The position numbers were made by a program, and so were the translations under genes. From contig NZ_LMDJ01000003.1 of assembly GCF_001425045.1 (NCBI RefSeq), positions 73,276 through 137,275 on the forward strand: a DNA stretch of 64,000 nt. The letters run 5' to 3'. Below the pieces are notes generated by a model. The model was not told the DNA's origin. It ran no database searches and saw only the letters and a list, made by a program, of their open reading frames with translations. This document shows, in pieces, positions 17,314-26,468 of this stretch; position 1 is the stretch's first letter; the number at the start of each line of letters is the position of its first letter. The stretch comes from Massilia sp. Root351. GTDB taxonomy: Bacteria > Pseudomonadota > Gammaproteobacteria > Burkholderiales > Burkholderiaceae_D.

Positions 17314-19170
17314 TTAGTTGGCCAGGCGCTTCTCGATTTCAGCCTTGGTGGCCACCAGTTCCTGCGGCAGGTGATAGGCCAGCTTCTCGAACAGCTCGGC
17401 GTGCAGCTTCAGCTCTTCGGTCCAGGCGTTCTTGTCGATCGAGGTGATCTGGTCGAACTGCGCTTGCGTGAAGTTCAGGCCGTCCCAGTTCAGGTCCTTG
17501 AACTCCGGGGTCACGCCGAACACGTTTTCCACGCCGCTGGCCTGGCCGTCGATGCGTTCCAGCATCCACTTCAGCACGCGCATATTGTCGCCGAAGCCGG
17601 GCCAGACGAACTTGCCGTCGGCGTCGGTGCGGAACCAGTTCACGCAGTAGATCTTCGGTGCGTGGGCGCCGACCTTCTGGCCCAGGTTCAGCCAGTGCTG
17701 GAAGTAGTCGCTCATGTTGTAGCCGATGAACGGCAGCATGGCGAACGGGTCGCGGCGCACCACGCCCATCTGGCCGGCGGCGGCGGCGGTGGTTTCGGAA
17801 CCCATGGTCGCTGCCATGTAGACGCCTTCCACCCAGTTGCGCGCTTCAGTGACCAGCGGCACGGTGGTGGAGCGGCGGCCGCCGAAGATGAAGGCCGAGA
17901 TCGGCACGCCGGCCGGGTCGTCCCAGGCCGGGTCGATGACCGGGTTCTGGGTCGCGGCCACGGTAAAGCGCGCGTTCGGATGGGCGGCCTTGGTGCCGGA
18001 GGCCGGGGTCCAGTCCTTGCCCTGCCAGTCGATCAGGTGCGCAGGCGCTTCCTTGGTCAGGCCTTCCCACCACACGTCGCCGTCGTCGGTCAGCGCGACG
18101 TTGGTGAAGATGGTGTTCTCGCCCAGGCAAGCCATGCAGTTCGAGTTGGTCTTGGTGTTGGTGCCGGGGGCCACGCCGAAGTAGCCCGCTTCCGGGTTGA
18201 TGGCGTACAGGCGGCCGTCCGCGCCCGGCTTGATCCAGGCGATATCGTCGCCGATGGTGGTCACTTTCCAGCCGTTGAAGCTCGCTGGCGGGATCAGCAT
18301 GGCGAAGTTGGTCTTGCCACAGGCCGACGGGAAGGCGGCAGCGACGTAGTGCTTCTTGCCTTCCGGCGATTCCACGCCCAGGATCAGCATATGCTCAGCC
18401 AGCCAGCCGGCGCTCTTGCCGGACTGCGCTTCCTGGAAGCCCATATTGGAGGCGATGCGCAGCGCGAAGCACTTCTTGCCCAGCAGCGCGTTGCCGCCGT
18501 AGCCGGAGCCGTAGGACCAGATTTCGCGGGTTTCCGGGAAATGCACGATGTACTTGGTGGCGTTGCAGGGCCACGCGACGTCCTGCTGGCCTTCGGCCAG
18601 CGGCGCGCCCACGGTGTGGATGGCCGGCACGAAGTCGCCGTCCGTACCCAGCACGTCGTACACGGCTTTGCCCATGCGCGTCATGATGCGCATGTTGACC
18701 GCGACATAAGGCGAGTCGGACAGCTCGACGCCGATGTGGGCGATCGGCGAGCCCAGCGGCCCCATCGAGAACGGCACCACGTACAGCGTGCGGCCGGCCA
18801 TGCAGCCGTCGAACAGGCCGTTCAGGGTGGTGCGCATTTCAGCCGGGGCCATCCAGTTGTTGGTCGGGCCGGCCTCTTCCTTGGTTTTCGAGCAGATGAA
18901 GGTGCGGTCTTCCACGCGCGCCACGTCGGTGGGGTCCGAGCAGGCCAGGTAGGAATTCGGGCGCAGCGCCTGGTTCAGCTTTTTCATCGTGCCGGCGGCC
19001 ACCATTTCGCCGCACAGGCGGTCGTACTCTTCCTGCGAGCCGTCGCACCAGTAGATGCGGGCAGGACGGGTCAGCGCGGCCACTTCGGCCACCCAGTCGA
19101 TGAGTTTCTGGTGTTTGATGTAAGCTGGGACGTTCAGTGCTGCAACGCCAGTCATAACGGGCTGATTCAT
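17314..19170 (-). CDS. pckG: Phosphoenolpyruvate carboxykinase (GTP)
   Basis: Converts oxaloacetate and GTP to phosphoenolpyruvate, GDP and CO2, the entry step to gluconeogenesis. The 618-residue length and motifs are those of the GTP-dependent class. [19 protein letters not shown] carries the reactive cysteine and phosphate-binding loop, [14 protein letters not shown] lies near the N-terminus, and [17 protein letters not shown] and [15 protein letters not shown] follow. The start has a strong ribosome-binding site (GGAGGT, five bases before ATG). The gene is monocistronic, with its own terminator and a long upstream region. Confidence 0.98.
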   Translation of the reverse strand: MNQPVMTGVAALNVPAYIKHQKLIDWVAEVAALTRPARIYWCDGSQEEYDRLCGEMVAAGTMKKLNQALRPNSYLACSDPTDVARVEDRTFICSKTKEEAGPTNNWMAPAEMRTTLNGLFDGCMAGRTLYVVPFSMGPLGSPIAHIGVELSDSPYVAVNMRIMTRMGKAVYDVLGTDGDFVPAIHTVGAPLAEGQQDVAWPCNATKYIVHFPETREIWSYGSGYGGNALLGKKCFALRIASNMGFQEAQSGKSAGWLAEHMLILGVESPEGKKHYVAAAFPSACGKTNFAMLIPPASFNGWKVTTIGDDIAWIKPGADGRLYAINPEAGYFGVAPGTNTKTNSNCMACLGENTIFTNVALTDDGDVWWEGLTKEAPAHLIDWQGKDWTPASGTKAAHPNARFTVAATQNPVIDPAWDDPAGVPISAFIFGGRRSTTVPLVTEARNWVEGVYMAATMGSETTAAAAGQMGVVRRDPFAMLPFIGYNMSDYFQHWLNLGQKVGAHAPKIYCVNWFRTDADGKFVWPGFGDNMRVLKWMLERIDGQASGVENVFGVTPEFKDLNWDGLNFTQAQFDQITSIDKNAWTEELKLHAELFEKLAYHLPQELVATKAEIEKRLAN

Positions 19171-19513
19171 AGTACCTCCAATGCCAATAAAGAATTCTTG
19201 TCTTGTCCCGGCACGGCAGATCGTCGTCAGCTTGTGGCTTGCGCTCGGAAAGGCATTCTTTAATGCTTCGGCGGTACGGCGGTCATGTCGGTGCGCCCTA
19301 CCCGGGCGCGCAGCACCAATTATGTAACGGCGCTGATGGAACGTATTGCGGGAACCCACTGTCGGGCTCCAAATTGCTGGGGATTGTACACCCGCCCCCC
19401 CGCGATTCAGTCGAAAATGTAGGAAAATTGGTTGAGTAAAGTAGTAAGCTATTCTGGAAATTATCAAACCCGTTATTTCGCTACGAAACCCTGTCAAAAT
19501 CACTTGCACAATT
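19171..19513. other. 343-bp divergent promoter region (pckG and D-2-hydroxyacid dehydrogenase)
   Basis: This non-coding region lies between two divergently transcribed genes. The half nearest the plus-strand gene is AT-rich, from about 19405. A C/G run (cccgcccccccgcg) lies near 19390-19403. I see no small ORF, RNA gene or clear operator. Confidence 0.5.
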
Positions 19514-20518
19514 ATGAAAATAGCAATTCTCGACGACTACCAGGACGCCGCCCGCAGCCTGGACTGCTTCCGTATGCTGGACGGCCATGATGTCAAAGTA
19601 TTCAACAATTCCAGCCGCGGCGTGGGCCAGCTCGCGGCGCGGCTGGCGCCGTTCGAGGCGCTGGTGCTGATACGCGAGCGCACCGAGTTTTCGCGCGCGC
19701 TGCTGGCCAAGCTGCCGAACCTGAAGCTGATCTCGCAGACCGGGAAAGTCAGCGGCCACATCGACGTGGCCGCCGCCACCGAGCTGGGCATTGCCATTGC
19801 CGAAGGCGTGGGCTCGCCCACCGCGCCGGCCGAGCTGACGTGGGCGCTGATCATGGCGGCCCAGCGCAAGCTCGTGCCATATGCCGCCAATTTGCGGGCC
19901 GGGCTGTGGCAGACCGTGTCCAACCTGCCGGAATACAACACGGTGGGCACGGTGCTCAAGGGCCGCACGCTGGCGATCTGGAGCTATGGCAAGATCGGCA
20001 AACTGATCGCCGGCTACGGCAAGGCTTTCGGCATGAAAGTGATCGTCTGGGGCGGGCAAGCCAGCCGCGACGCAGCGCTGGCAGACGGTTATGCGGCGGC
20101 GGCGTCGCGCGAGCAATTGTTTGCCGAAGCGGACGTGCTCAGCCTGCACCTGCGGCTGGCCGAGGCCACGCGCGGCATCGTCACGGCCGAAGACCTGGCG
20201 CGCATGAAGCCGGGAGCGCTGTTCGTCAACACCAGCCGCGCCGAACTGGTGGCCGACGGTGCGCTGGAGGCGGCGCTCAAGCTGGGCGCGCCGGGCGCCG
20301 CCGCGCTGGATGTGTTCGCCAGCGAACCGCTGCCGCAAGACGACGTGCTGCTGCGCATGCCCAACGTGCTGGCCACGCCCCACCTCGGCTACGTCGAAAA
20401 AGACAGCTACGAGCTGTACTTCCGGCACGCCTTCCAGAACCTGGTCGATTTCGCCAACGGCAACTGCAAGACCATCCTCAACCCCGGCTACGCCACCCAT
20501 CCACGCCAAGCAAGCTAA
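19514..20518 (+). CDS. D-2-hydroxyacid dehydrogenase (phosphoglycerate-dehydrogenase-like)
   Basis: An NAD-dependent dehydrogenase of 334 residues acting on a 2-hydroxy or 2-keto acid. The nucleotide-binding region is [21 protein letters not shown] (near 155), a variant in which the first Gly of GxGxxG is replaced by Ser-Tyr. The catalytic Arg lies in NTSRAELV, the Glu in DVFASEPLP, and the His in [12 protein letters not shown], so the active site is complete. Relatives include SerA-like enzymes, but the regulatory ACT domain is missing, so a serine-pathway role is not supported. The stop codon is at the edge of a palindromic repeat. Confidence 0.9.
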   Translation: MKIAILDDYQDAARSLDCFRMLDGHDVKVFNNSSRGVGQLAARLAPFEALVLIRERTEFSRALLAKLPNLKLISQTGKVSGHIDVAAATELGIAIAEGVGSPTAPAELTWALIMAAQRKLVPYAANLRAGLWQTVSNLPEYNTVGTVLKGRTLAIWSYGKIGKLIAGYGKAFGMKVIVWGGQASRDAALADGYAAAASREQLFAEADVLSLHLRLAEATRGIVTAEDLARMKPGALFVNTSRAELVADGALEAALKLGAPGAAALDVFASEPLPQDDVLLRMPNVLATPHLGYVEKDSYELYFRHAFQNLVDFANGNCKTILNPGYATHPRQAS

Positions 20519-20585
20519 GCCGCATTTGCACACTTCGGGGTCAGACCCCGAAGTTGGACGAATGCGGCTCAGGCTGCCTGTAGGG
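20516..20585. repeat. Palindromic repeat element, copy 1
   Basis: The 23-bp palindrome at 20532-20554 (arms ACTTCGGGGTC / GACCCCGAAGT) lies inside weaker outer arms AGCCGCATT / AATGCGGCT. It overlaps the preceding stop codon. It is followed by a 24-bp direct repeat (20562-20585) that recurs exactly at 20751-20774. The hairpin may also terminate transcription. Confidence 0.8.
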
Positions 20586-20703
20586 AAAGACTGACGCTTG
20601 TCAGCGTTTCGGGAAGCGCGTGAACCGGGGACAGATGCAACGTGGCGTAGATTTGGTCCAGAGCCGGTTCAGCCAGCCGGACCGGTGTTTGCACCACACG
20701 AAC

Positions 20704-20774
20704 TGAGCCGCATCCCCCCCACTTCGGGGTCTGACCCCGAAGTCGGGGGGATGCGGCTCAGGCTGCCTGTAGGG
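20704..20774. repeat. Palindromic repeat element, copy 2 (57-bp hairpin)
   Basis: Positions 20704-20760 form an almost perfect 57-bp inverted repeat. Outer arms TGAGCCGCATCCCCCC / GGGGGGATGCGGCTCA flank the core at 20721-20743, which differs from copy 1 by a central base change. The 24-bp tail matches copy 1 exactly. The element sits between two convergent genes. Confidence 0.85.
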
Positions 20775-20789
20775 GGAGGCTGACAGTGC

Positions 20790-21542
20790 TTAGGATTCGG
20801 GAATGCCGGTGAGGTTGGGGCGGGGGACGGGCAGGGCGTGGACCTTGGTCCACAGGCCGGCCCAGCCAGGCGGCCAGGCCAGGTCGGGGCCGCTGTACGG
20901 GGGCAGCGTGGCGCGTACCGGGATCACCGGCACCGGCGGCATGTCCGTCAGCGGGCCGCCGTCGGGACGCGCCATGTCCAGGCTGTACATGTAGCCGGGA
21001 AGCAAATGGTCGCAGACGTGGGCGAACCAGGCCGCGTGGTCTTCGTCCCGGCCCAGCGCCTGCGCCAGGCCTTGCGGGTCGAAGCGGGCCAGCGCGCCAA
21101 TCAGCTCGTTGGTGCTGGCGCCCGGCGTGTCGCCCCAGCCCATCACCGGATTGACGTTGTAGTCGGCGCCGGAACCGTACCATCCTTCGCGCCAGGAACG
21201 CTGCATCCAGTCGCGTGGCCCGGTAAACAGGTGCCAGCGCCAGTGCAGGCCGGACGGCTTGGGCCAGGAGTACAGGTACAGCTTTTGATAACCGGCCCGG
21301 TGCAGCTCGCGCACCATGGCCATCAGCCGCGCGTGCGGCATGCGGTCCGGCGGCGCGCGCCGGAACAGGATCGCTTCGCCGTCGGCAAACTGCACTTCGT
21401 CGGTGGACAGGTTCAGGTCCAGGGTGCGCGACTCGCTGCCGAACCGCGCGGCGATCCAGCCGGTCAGCAAATTGACGGCCGTGATCACGCCATAGCCGCG
21501 ATGGCGGTGGAAAATAACGGTACCGGGTGCGAGTACTTTCAT
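20790..21542 (-). CDS. Hypothetical protein, 250 residues
   Basis: Not recognised. The N-terminal MKVLAPGTVIFHRHRGYGVI and following ITAVN look like a small SH3/KOW-like barrel, as in CarD-type N-termini, followed by ARFGSESRTLDLNLSTDEV. The middle contains many Trp residues (HWRWHLFTGPRDWMQRSW, EGWYGSGADYNVNPVMGWGD). The C-terminus is Pro-rich. There is no signal peptide or membrane segment. It is a single gene, divergent from the asparaginase-like gene by 114 bp and followed by the palindromic repeats. Codon use and GC look like the neighbours. Confidence 0.75.
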   Translation of the reverse strand: MKVLAPGTVIFHRHRGYGVITAVNLLTGWIAARFGSESRTLDLNLSTDEVQFADGEAILFRRAPPDRMPHARLMAMVRELHRAGYQKLYLYSWPKPSGLHWRWHLFTGPRDWMQRSWREGWYGSGADYNVNPVMGWGDTPGASTNELIGALARFDPQGLAQALGRDEDHAAWFAHVCDHLLPGYMYSLDMARPDGGPLTDMPPVPVIPVRATLPPYSGPDLAWPPGWAGLWTKVHALPVPRPNLTGIPES

Positions 21543-21656
21543 GGGTGGCTGCCGAACAAAAGAAACCAGTGTAGTCCGAGTATGCCGAAGTTTCCAGATG
21601 AGTGTCGATCAAGTTATCATGCGCGCATTCTTCCCCACTCTCTTACGGATTCCATC

Positions 21657-22142
21657 ATGACCCTGCGCATCATTGCCACCGGCGGCACTTTCGACAAGCA
21701 CTACAACGAACTGAACGGCACGTTGGCTTTCGCCGACAGCCACTTGCCGCAAGCCATTGCGCAGTCGCGCATGACGGTGGGCGCCACGCTGGAGCAGTTG
21801 CCGCTGCTGGATTCGCTGGACATGCAGGACGCCGACCGCGAACGCGTGCTGGCTGCCTGCCGCGCCGCCGCCGAGAAGGCCATCGTCATCGTGCACGGCA
21901 CCGACACCATGAAGGAAACCGCCGCCGTGCTGGGCGCGGCCAGCCTGGAACAGACCATAGTGTTGACCGGCGCCATGATTCCTTATGAAATCGCCAACTC
22001 GGACGCGCTGTTCAACCTGGGCTTCGCCTGCGGCGTGGCACAGACCCTGCCGGCCGGCGTGTACGTCGCCATGAACGGCCGTATTTTCAGCTGGGACAAT
22101 GTGCAGAAGAACCGTGCGGCCGGCGTCTTCCAGCCTCTGTAA
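21657..22142 (+). CDS. Single-domain asparaginase-like protein
   Basis: A 161-residue protein matching only the N-terminal domain of type I/II L-asparaginases. IIATGGTFDKHYNELNG carries the first catalytic Thr. VIVHGTDTMKETAAVL carries the second Thr-Asp pair, and IVLTGAMIPYEIANSD follows with the usual spacing. The C-terminal domain, which completes the active site across the dimer in classic enzymes, is absent; the gene simply stops and the methyltransferase follows after 34 bp, with no remnant. Short versions of this kind occur as a distinct family, so this may be normal rather than truncated. Activity is uncertain. Confidence 0.85.
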   Translation: MTLRIIATGGTFDKHYNELNGTLAFADSHLPQAIAQSRMTVGATLEQLPLLDSLDMQDADRERVLAACRAAAEKAIVIVHGTDTMKETAAVLGAASLEQTIVLTGAMIPYEIANSDALFNLGFACGVAQTLPAGVYVAMNGRIFSWDNVQKNRAAGVFQPL

Positions 22143-22176
22143 AATACGCGCCATTTCTCAATTCTCAGGAACTGCA

Positions 22177-23712
22177 ATGTCTGACTGGTCCGCCGGCTAC
22201 GTAGCCGACATCGGCTATACCTTTGGCCTCTACCCTGAACTGAACCCCCTGCGCCTGAAGCTGGCCTTTTTGCACGCCGGCCTGGCCTTCCCCGAAGTGG
22301 GCGCGGCATGCGAACTCGGCTTCGGCCAGGGCGTGAGCATCAATGTCCATGCTGCCGCCTCGGTCACCGAATGGCACGGCACCGACTTCAACCCGTCGCA
22401 AGCCGCTTTTGCCCAGGACATGGCGGTCGCGTCCGACGCGCACGCGCAACTGCATGACGAATCCTTCGCGCAATTCTGCAGCCGCAGCAACCTGCCCGAC
22501 TTTGACTTCATCGCCATGCATGGCATCTGGAGCTGGATTTCGGAGGAGAACCGCGCGATCCTGGTGGAGTTTGTGCAGCGCAAGCTGAAACCGGGCGGTG
22601 TGCTCTACGTTAGCTACAACACCCAGCCCGGCTGGGCAGCGATGGCGCCGATGCGCGACCTGCTCGCCGAACACTGCCAGGTGATGGGCGTGCCGGGCAA
22701 GGGTGTGCTGAATCGCATCGACCAATCGCTCGATTTTGCGCAGCGCCTGTTCGCCACGGAACCGCGCTTCCTGGCGCAGAATCCGGCCGTAGCCCAGCGC
22801 GTCTCCACGCTGAAGAGCCTGGACCGCAGCTATGTGGCGCACGAGTACTTCAATCGCGACTGGACCCCGATGTCGTTCTCTGCCACGGCGCAGCAGCTGC
22901 AACAGGCAAAACTGACCTTTGCCTGCTCCGCGCACTACCTGGAACACATCGACCCGCTGAACCTGACCGCCGAACAACAGGCGTTGCTGGCGGAGTTGCC
23001 GGACCCCTCGTTCCGCGAGACGGTGCGCGACTTCATGATGAACCAGCAGTTCCGGCGCGACTACTGGGTGCGCGGTCCGCGCCGCCTGAGCAATGCCGCG
23101 CGCGACGCGCTGCTGCGCCAGCAAAAAATCGTGCTGGCGGTGCCGCGCAAGGATGTGGTGCTGAAGACGGCAGGCCTGCTGGGCGAAGCCGCGCTGGACC
23201 AAAAAGTATACGGCCCGGTGCTGGAATTGCTGGCCGACCATCAGCCGCGCACGCTGGGCGAGATCGAAGCCGCGCTGAGCGAACGGGGTCTGACCCTGCA
23301 GCAGCTCCTCGAACTGGTGATGATCCTGTCCAACAACGGCACCCTGCTTGCCGTGCAGGACGACCACGCCATCGCCGGCGCGCGCCCGCAGACCGACCGC
23401 CTGAACCGCTATCTGTGCGAAATGGCCGTGACCGGCACCGAGGTGCTGTACCTGGCGTCCCCGGTCACCGGCGGCGGTTGCCGCATGGACCGCTTCACGC
23501 AGATGTTCCTGCTTGCCTATGCGCAGGGCGACACCGGTGCAGCGCAGCTGGGCGCCTTCGTTGAGGGTGTGCTGAAAAGCCAGAACCAGCTGCTGCAGAA
23601 ACAGGGCGAGGTGCTATCAGCGGCCGAGCAAGGCGCCGAGCTGCGCCGCCTGGCGGAGCTTTTTGTCGCGGATACGCTGCCCGTCATGCGCGCCCTCGGC
23701 ATCGCCGCGTAA
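22177..23712 (+). CDS. SAM-dependent methyltransferase with regulatory domain
   Basis: A 511-residue class I methyltransferase. The SAM-binding motif is AACELGFGQGVSINVHAA (near 46-63), with HGTDFNPSQ as the acidic second strand and FIAMHGIWSWISEENR following. Residues of about 215-300 match the methyltransferase regulatory domain (MethyTransf_Reg), and the C-terminal 200 residues are alpha-helical, including a winged-helix-like LGEIEAALSERGLTLQQLLE. Such proteins often sit in cell-surface loci, but the substrate is unknown. It lies 34 bp after the asparaginase-like gene on the same strand and has a clear terminator. Confidence 0.88.
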   Translation: MSDWSAGYVADIGYTFGLYPELNPLRLKLAFLHAGLAFPEVGAACELGFGQGVSINVHAAASVTEWHGTDFNPSQAAFAQDMAVASDAHAQLHDESFAQFCSRSNLPDFDFIAMHGIWSWISEENRAILVEFVQRKLKPGGVLYVSYNTQPGWAAMAPMRDLLAEHCQVMGVPGKGVLNRIDQSLDFAQRLFATEPRFLAQNPAVAQRVSTLKSLDRSYVAHEYFNRDWTPMSFSATAQQLQQAKLTFACSAHYLEHIDPLNLTAEQQALLAELPDPSFRETVRDFMMNQQFRRDYWVRGPRRLSNAARDALLRQQKIVLAVPRKDVVLKTAGLLGEAALDQKVYGPVLELLADHQPRTLGEIEAALSERGLTLQQLLELVMILSNNGTLLAVQDDHAIAGARPQTDRLNRYLCEMAVTGTEVLYLASPVTGGGCRMDRFTQMFLLAYAQGDTGAAQLGAFVEGVLKSQNQLLQKQGEVLSAAEQGAELRRLAELFVADTLPVMRALGIAA

Positions 23713-23741
23713 AAAAAGACCCGCGCCAGCGGGTCTTTTTT
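23713..23741. terminator. Bidirectional terminator between the methyltransferase gene and rdgC
   Basis: AAAAAGACCCGC pairs with GCGGGTCTTTTT around a 4-base loop. A-runs and T-runs on both sides make it work for both convergent genes. Confidence 0.93.
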
Positions 23742-23743
23742 CA

Positions 23744-24640
23744 TCAGGCTTTCGCTTCGCCGCCCAGGGCTTCGACCACGTCGGCCATCATCTTGCTCAG
23801 CTCGCCGGTCATCAGCATGAAGTCGCCGTCGAAGCGCTCGTCGTCGTTGCGGGTGCTGGACTCGGTTTCCTTCAGCACGTCCAGCGGCTTGATGCCTTTC
23901 AGCGCCAGCGACTCGGTCAAGGTGAAGGAGATCTTGCTTTCCCACGTCATGGCCAGGCGCGTGCACTGCTTGCCGGCGGCGATGTGGCGGCGCACCTCGT
24001 CCGCTTCCAGCGTGTGGCGCACATAGCGCACGGCGGCCTTGCTCTCGCCGGTGGCGCGCAGCTCGGTGTCCATGTCCACCGTGAAGCCCACCGGCGAATC
24101 GTCGGCCTGCAGCCATTCGGTCATCACCCCCACCGGCGAGCGCTGCACGCGCAGGCTTTCCAGCGGCATGCGGTCTACCGCTTTCAGCAGCAGCTTGATC
24201 ACTTCGTCGGCCTTGGCCGGGCTGGCGGCATCGACCACCAGCCAGCCGTTGACCGGGTCGATCCAGGTCCACACGTTGCCGCGGATCGAGAAGGCGCGCG
24301 GCAGCAGCTCGTCGGCCACGCGTTCCTTCAGTTCTTTCATGGCTTTCTTGCCGGGGGCGAAACCTTGCGCTTCTTCCATCTCGGCCGCGCGGGCCTTGGC
24401 CACCTGGTTGATGACGGTGGCCGGCAGCAGCTTTTTCTCGGTGCCCAGCAGGATCAGCATCTGGTTGTTGACCACGTGCACCAGGCCGCCGTTCGGACGC
24501 GGCTTGTCCCAACCCTGGCGCAGCAGTTCATTGCTGCTGGCCGGCGAGAACGCGTTGGTGCTCAGCGCTGCTTCGAGTTGTTCTGGAGTAAATGCCCAGG
24601 GCGCGGGCAGACGGTAGATTTGCAGATTCTTGAACCACAT
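23744..24640 (-). CDS. rdgC: Recombination-associated protein RdgC
   Basis: A non-specific DNA-binding ring protein that modulates RecA activity. The 298 residues match the family length. The N-terminus [11 protein letters not shown], then [10 protein letters not shown], and the C-terminal [20 protein letters not shown] are typical. A central block [20 protein letters not shown] is also conserved. It is followed by the shared terminator. It lies next to dinB on the same strand (58 bp apart) but I see no LexA box in front of it. Confidence 0.97.
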   Translation of the reverse strand: MWFKNLQIYRLPAPWAFTPEQLEAALSTNAFSPASSNELLRQGWDKPRPNGGLVHVVNNQMLILLGTEKKLLPATVINQVAKARAAEMEEAQGFAPGKKAMKELKERVADELLPRAFSIRGNVWTWIDPVNGWLVVDAASPAKADEVIKLLLKAVDRMPLESLRVQRSPVGVMTEWLQADDSPVGFTVDMDTELRATGESKAAVRYVRHTLEADEVRRHIAAGKQCTRLAMTWESKISFTLTESLALKGIKPLDVLKETESSTRNDDERFDGDFMLMTGELSKMMADVVEALGGEAKA

Positions 24641-24698
24641 ATTTGAGTTTGCCTTTGTTCAACTAAATTCTGGGGGAACGACATTTTACACGCGTGCG

Positions 24699-25865
24699 TT
24701 ACAGGTCCGCGAAAAGATCGCCCTGCTGCGGCTGGCGTGTTGCGGATTGGAGCAGGCCCGGATCGTCCATGCTGGACAGGGCGCTGATTTTCACGCCCAG
24801 CAGGCGCAGACGCTGGTCCAGCGGCACCCGCCGCAGGCATTCGCCGGCGGCGCGCCGAATGGCGGCCGCGTCGGCCGTGGGCGCCGGCAGGGTGACGTCG
24901 CGCGTCACCCGGCTGAAGTCCGAATAGCGCAGCTTGATGCCCACCGTGCGGCCCACGTAACGCTTGCGTTCCAGGTCTTCGCCCAGGCGCTGGCACAGGC
25001 GGGTGAAGATGTCGGACAGCGCCTCGCGGTCGTGCTTGGCGTGCAGGTCGCGCTCGAAGGTGGTTTCGCGGCTGATGGACTTGGGCTCGTGGCTGGTGAC
25101 CACGGCGCGCTCGTCCAGCCCGTGCGCGATGCGCTTGAGCCAGGTGGCATAGTTCAGGCCGAAATGTTCCTGCAGCAGCGCGTCGTCGGCGGCGGCCACC
25201 TGGCCCACGGTGTCGATGCCGAGCGCGGCCAGCCGGGCGTCCGCCTTGGGACCGATGCCGTTGACCTTGCGCACCGCCAGCGGCCAGATGCGGGTGCGCA
25301 CGTCGTCGTGCGAGACGACGGTCAGGCCGTTGGGCTTTTCCAGGTCGGAGCAGATCTTGGCCAGCAGCTTGTTGGGCGCGATGCCGATCGAGCAGGACAG
25401 GCCGGTGGCGTCCTTGACGGCCTGCTTGATGCGCAGCGCCAGTGCGCGCGTTTCCTCTTCATGTTCGCTCAGGTCGATGTAGATTTCATCGATGCCGCGG
25501 TCTTCGATATGGGGCGCGATCTCGGCCACGGCGGCCTTGAACAGGCGCGACAGGCGGCGGTAGGAATCGAAGTCGGTCGGCAGCAGCACCGCGTCCGGCG
25601 CCAGCGCGGCCGCTTTCATGGTGCCCATGGCGGAGAACACGCCGAGCGCGCGCGCCTCGTAGGTGGACGTGGTGACCACGCCCCGCCCCACGTAGTCGCG
25701 CAGGCGGGAGAACTTGCGGCTGCCGTCCGGCAGCAGCACCGGCTGGTGGCGCGAGCCGCCGCCGATCACCACCGGCTGGCCGCGCAGTTCCGGGTAGCGC
25801 AGCAGCTCCACGGACGCGTAGAACGCATCCATGTCGAGGTGGGCAATGCGGCGCGTTTCGGCCAT
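24699..25865 (-). CDS. dinB: DNA polymerase IV (translesion synthesis)
   Basis: Y-family error-prone polymerase of 388 residues. The start at ATG 25865 gives the standard N-terminus RRIAHLDMDAFYASVELL with the first metal Asp. The catalytic DE pair is in RGIDEIYIDLSEH (near 112), a Gly variant of the usual SIDE. YVGRGVVTTSTYEARALGV is the fingers region, and a helix-hairpin-helix (VNGIGPKADARLAALGI) lies in the thumb. The C-terminal QGDLFADL fits a beta-clamp binding motif. A perfect LexA box lies 36 bp upstream, so SOS induction is expected. Confidence 0.97.
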   Translation of the reverse strand: MAETRRIAHLDMDAFYASVELLRYPELRGQPVVIGGGSRHQPVLLPDGSRKFSRLRDYVGRGVVTTSTYEARALGVFSAMGTMKAAALAPDAVLLPTDFDSYRRLSRLFKAAVAEIAPHIEDRGIDEIYIDLSEHEEETRALALRIKQAVKDATGLSCSIGIAPNKLLAKICSDLEKPNGLTVVSHDDVRTRIWPLAVRKVNGIGPKADARLAALGIDTVGQVAAADDALLQEHFGLNYATWLKRIAHGLDERAVVTSHEPKSISRETTFERDLHAKHDREALSDIFTRLCQRLGEDLERKRYVGRTVGIKLRYSDFSRVTRDVTLPAPTADAAAIRRAAGECLRRVPLDQRLRLLGVKISALSSMDDPGLLQSATRQPQQGDLFADL

Positions 25866-25900
25866 GGCGGAGACAGGACGGGCAAGGACGGTGATTGTAA

Positions 25901-25920
25901 TACTGTAATTATATACAGTA
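25901..25920 (-). promoter_or_regulatory. LexA (SOS) box of dinB
   Basis: taCTGtaattatataCAGta matches the CTG-N10-CAG LexA consensus with an AT-rich core. On the minus strand it contains TATAAT (25908-25913), so LexA would cover the -10 region. It closely resembles the ssb/uvrA box. Confidence 0.93.
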
Positions 25921-25997
25921 TCCAGCGCCATTGCCATGACGGCCGGGTTTGTGTTTTCATGTGGTTCTCTTGCCAACTACTGAAAAGGCCGGACCAC

Positions 25998-26456
25998 ATG
26001 AAACGCGTACTGATGCTGTTGACCCTGGCGCTGTTGCCCTTCCTGTCCCACGCCGCCGCTCCTGCGGACCAGCAGGCGATCGAGCGGGCCGTGCGGGACT
26101 ATATCGAATCGCAGCACAAGGCGGACCCCGCACTGATGGAGCGCGGGCTGGACCGGCAACTCGCCAAGCGGACTTACTGGCAAGCGGCGGATGGGACGGA
26201 ATTCGTCATGCAGACGGATTACGAGACCATGCTGCAAGTAGCCAGGACTTACAACAAGGATGGCAACAAGTTTCCGCCCTCCCCGCGCGTGGACATCAAG
26301 ATCCTGGACATCGACAAGCGCGTCGCCACGGTGAAACTGACGGCCGACGAGTGGATCGACTATATGCACCTGTACAAGAACCAGCGCAGCGAATGGAAAA
26401 TCATCAACGTGCTGTGGCAGTACCACGATGAAAAGCGGCAGACCAGCCGCAAATAA
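25998..26456 (+). CDS. Exported NTF2-like (lumazine-binding-like) protein
   Basis: A 152-residue protein with a clear signal peptide (MKRVLMLLTLALLPFLSHAA). The mature part looks like an NTF2/SnoaL-type cone fold of the putative lumazine-binding subfamily: DQQAIERAVRDYIESQHK opens it, ILDIDKRVATVKLTA follows and it ends with YKNQRSEWKIINVLWQYH. The function is unknown; such folds bind small ligands or act as accessory domains. It is divergent from dinB, so its promoter is near the LexA box and SOS influence is possible, though not shown. Confidence 0.82.
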   Translation: MKRVLMLLTLALLPFLSHAAAPADQQAIERAVRDYIESQHKADPALMERGLDRQLAKRTYWQAADGTEFVMQTDYETMLQVARTYNKDGNKFPPSPRVDIKILDIDKRVATVKLTADEWIDYMHLYKNQRSEWKIINVLWQYHDEKRQTSRK

Positions 26457-26468
26457 TTAAAACCAAAC

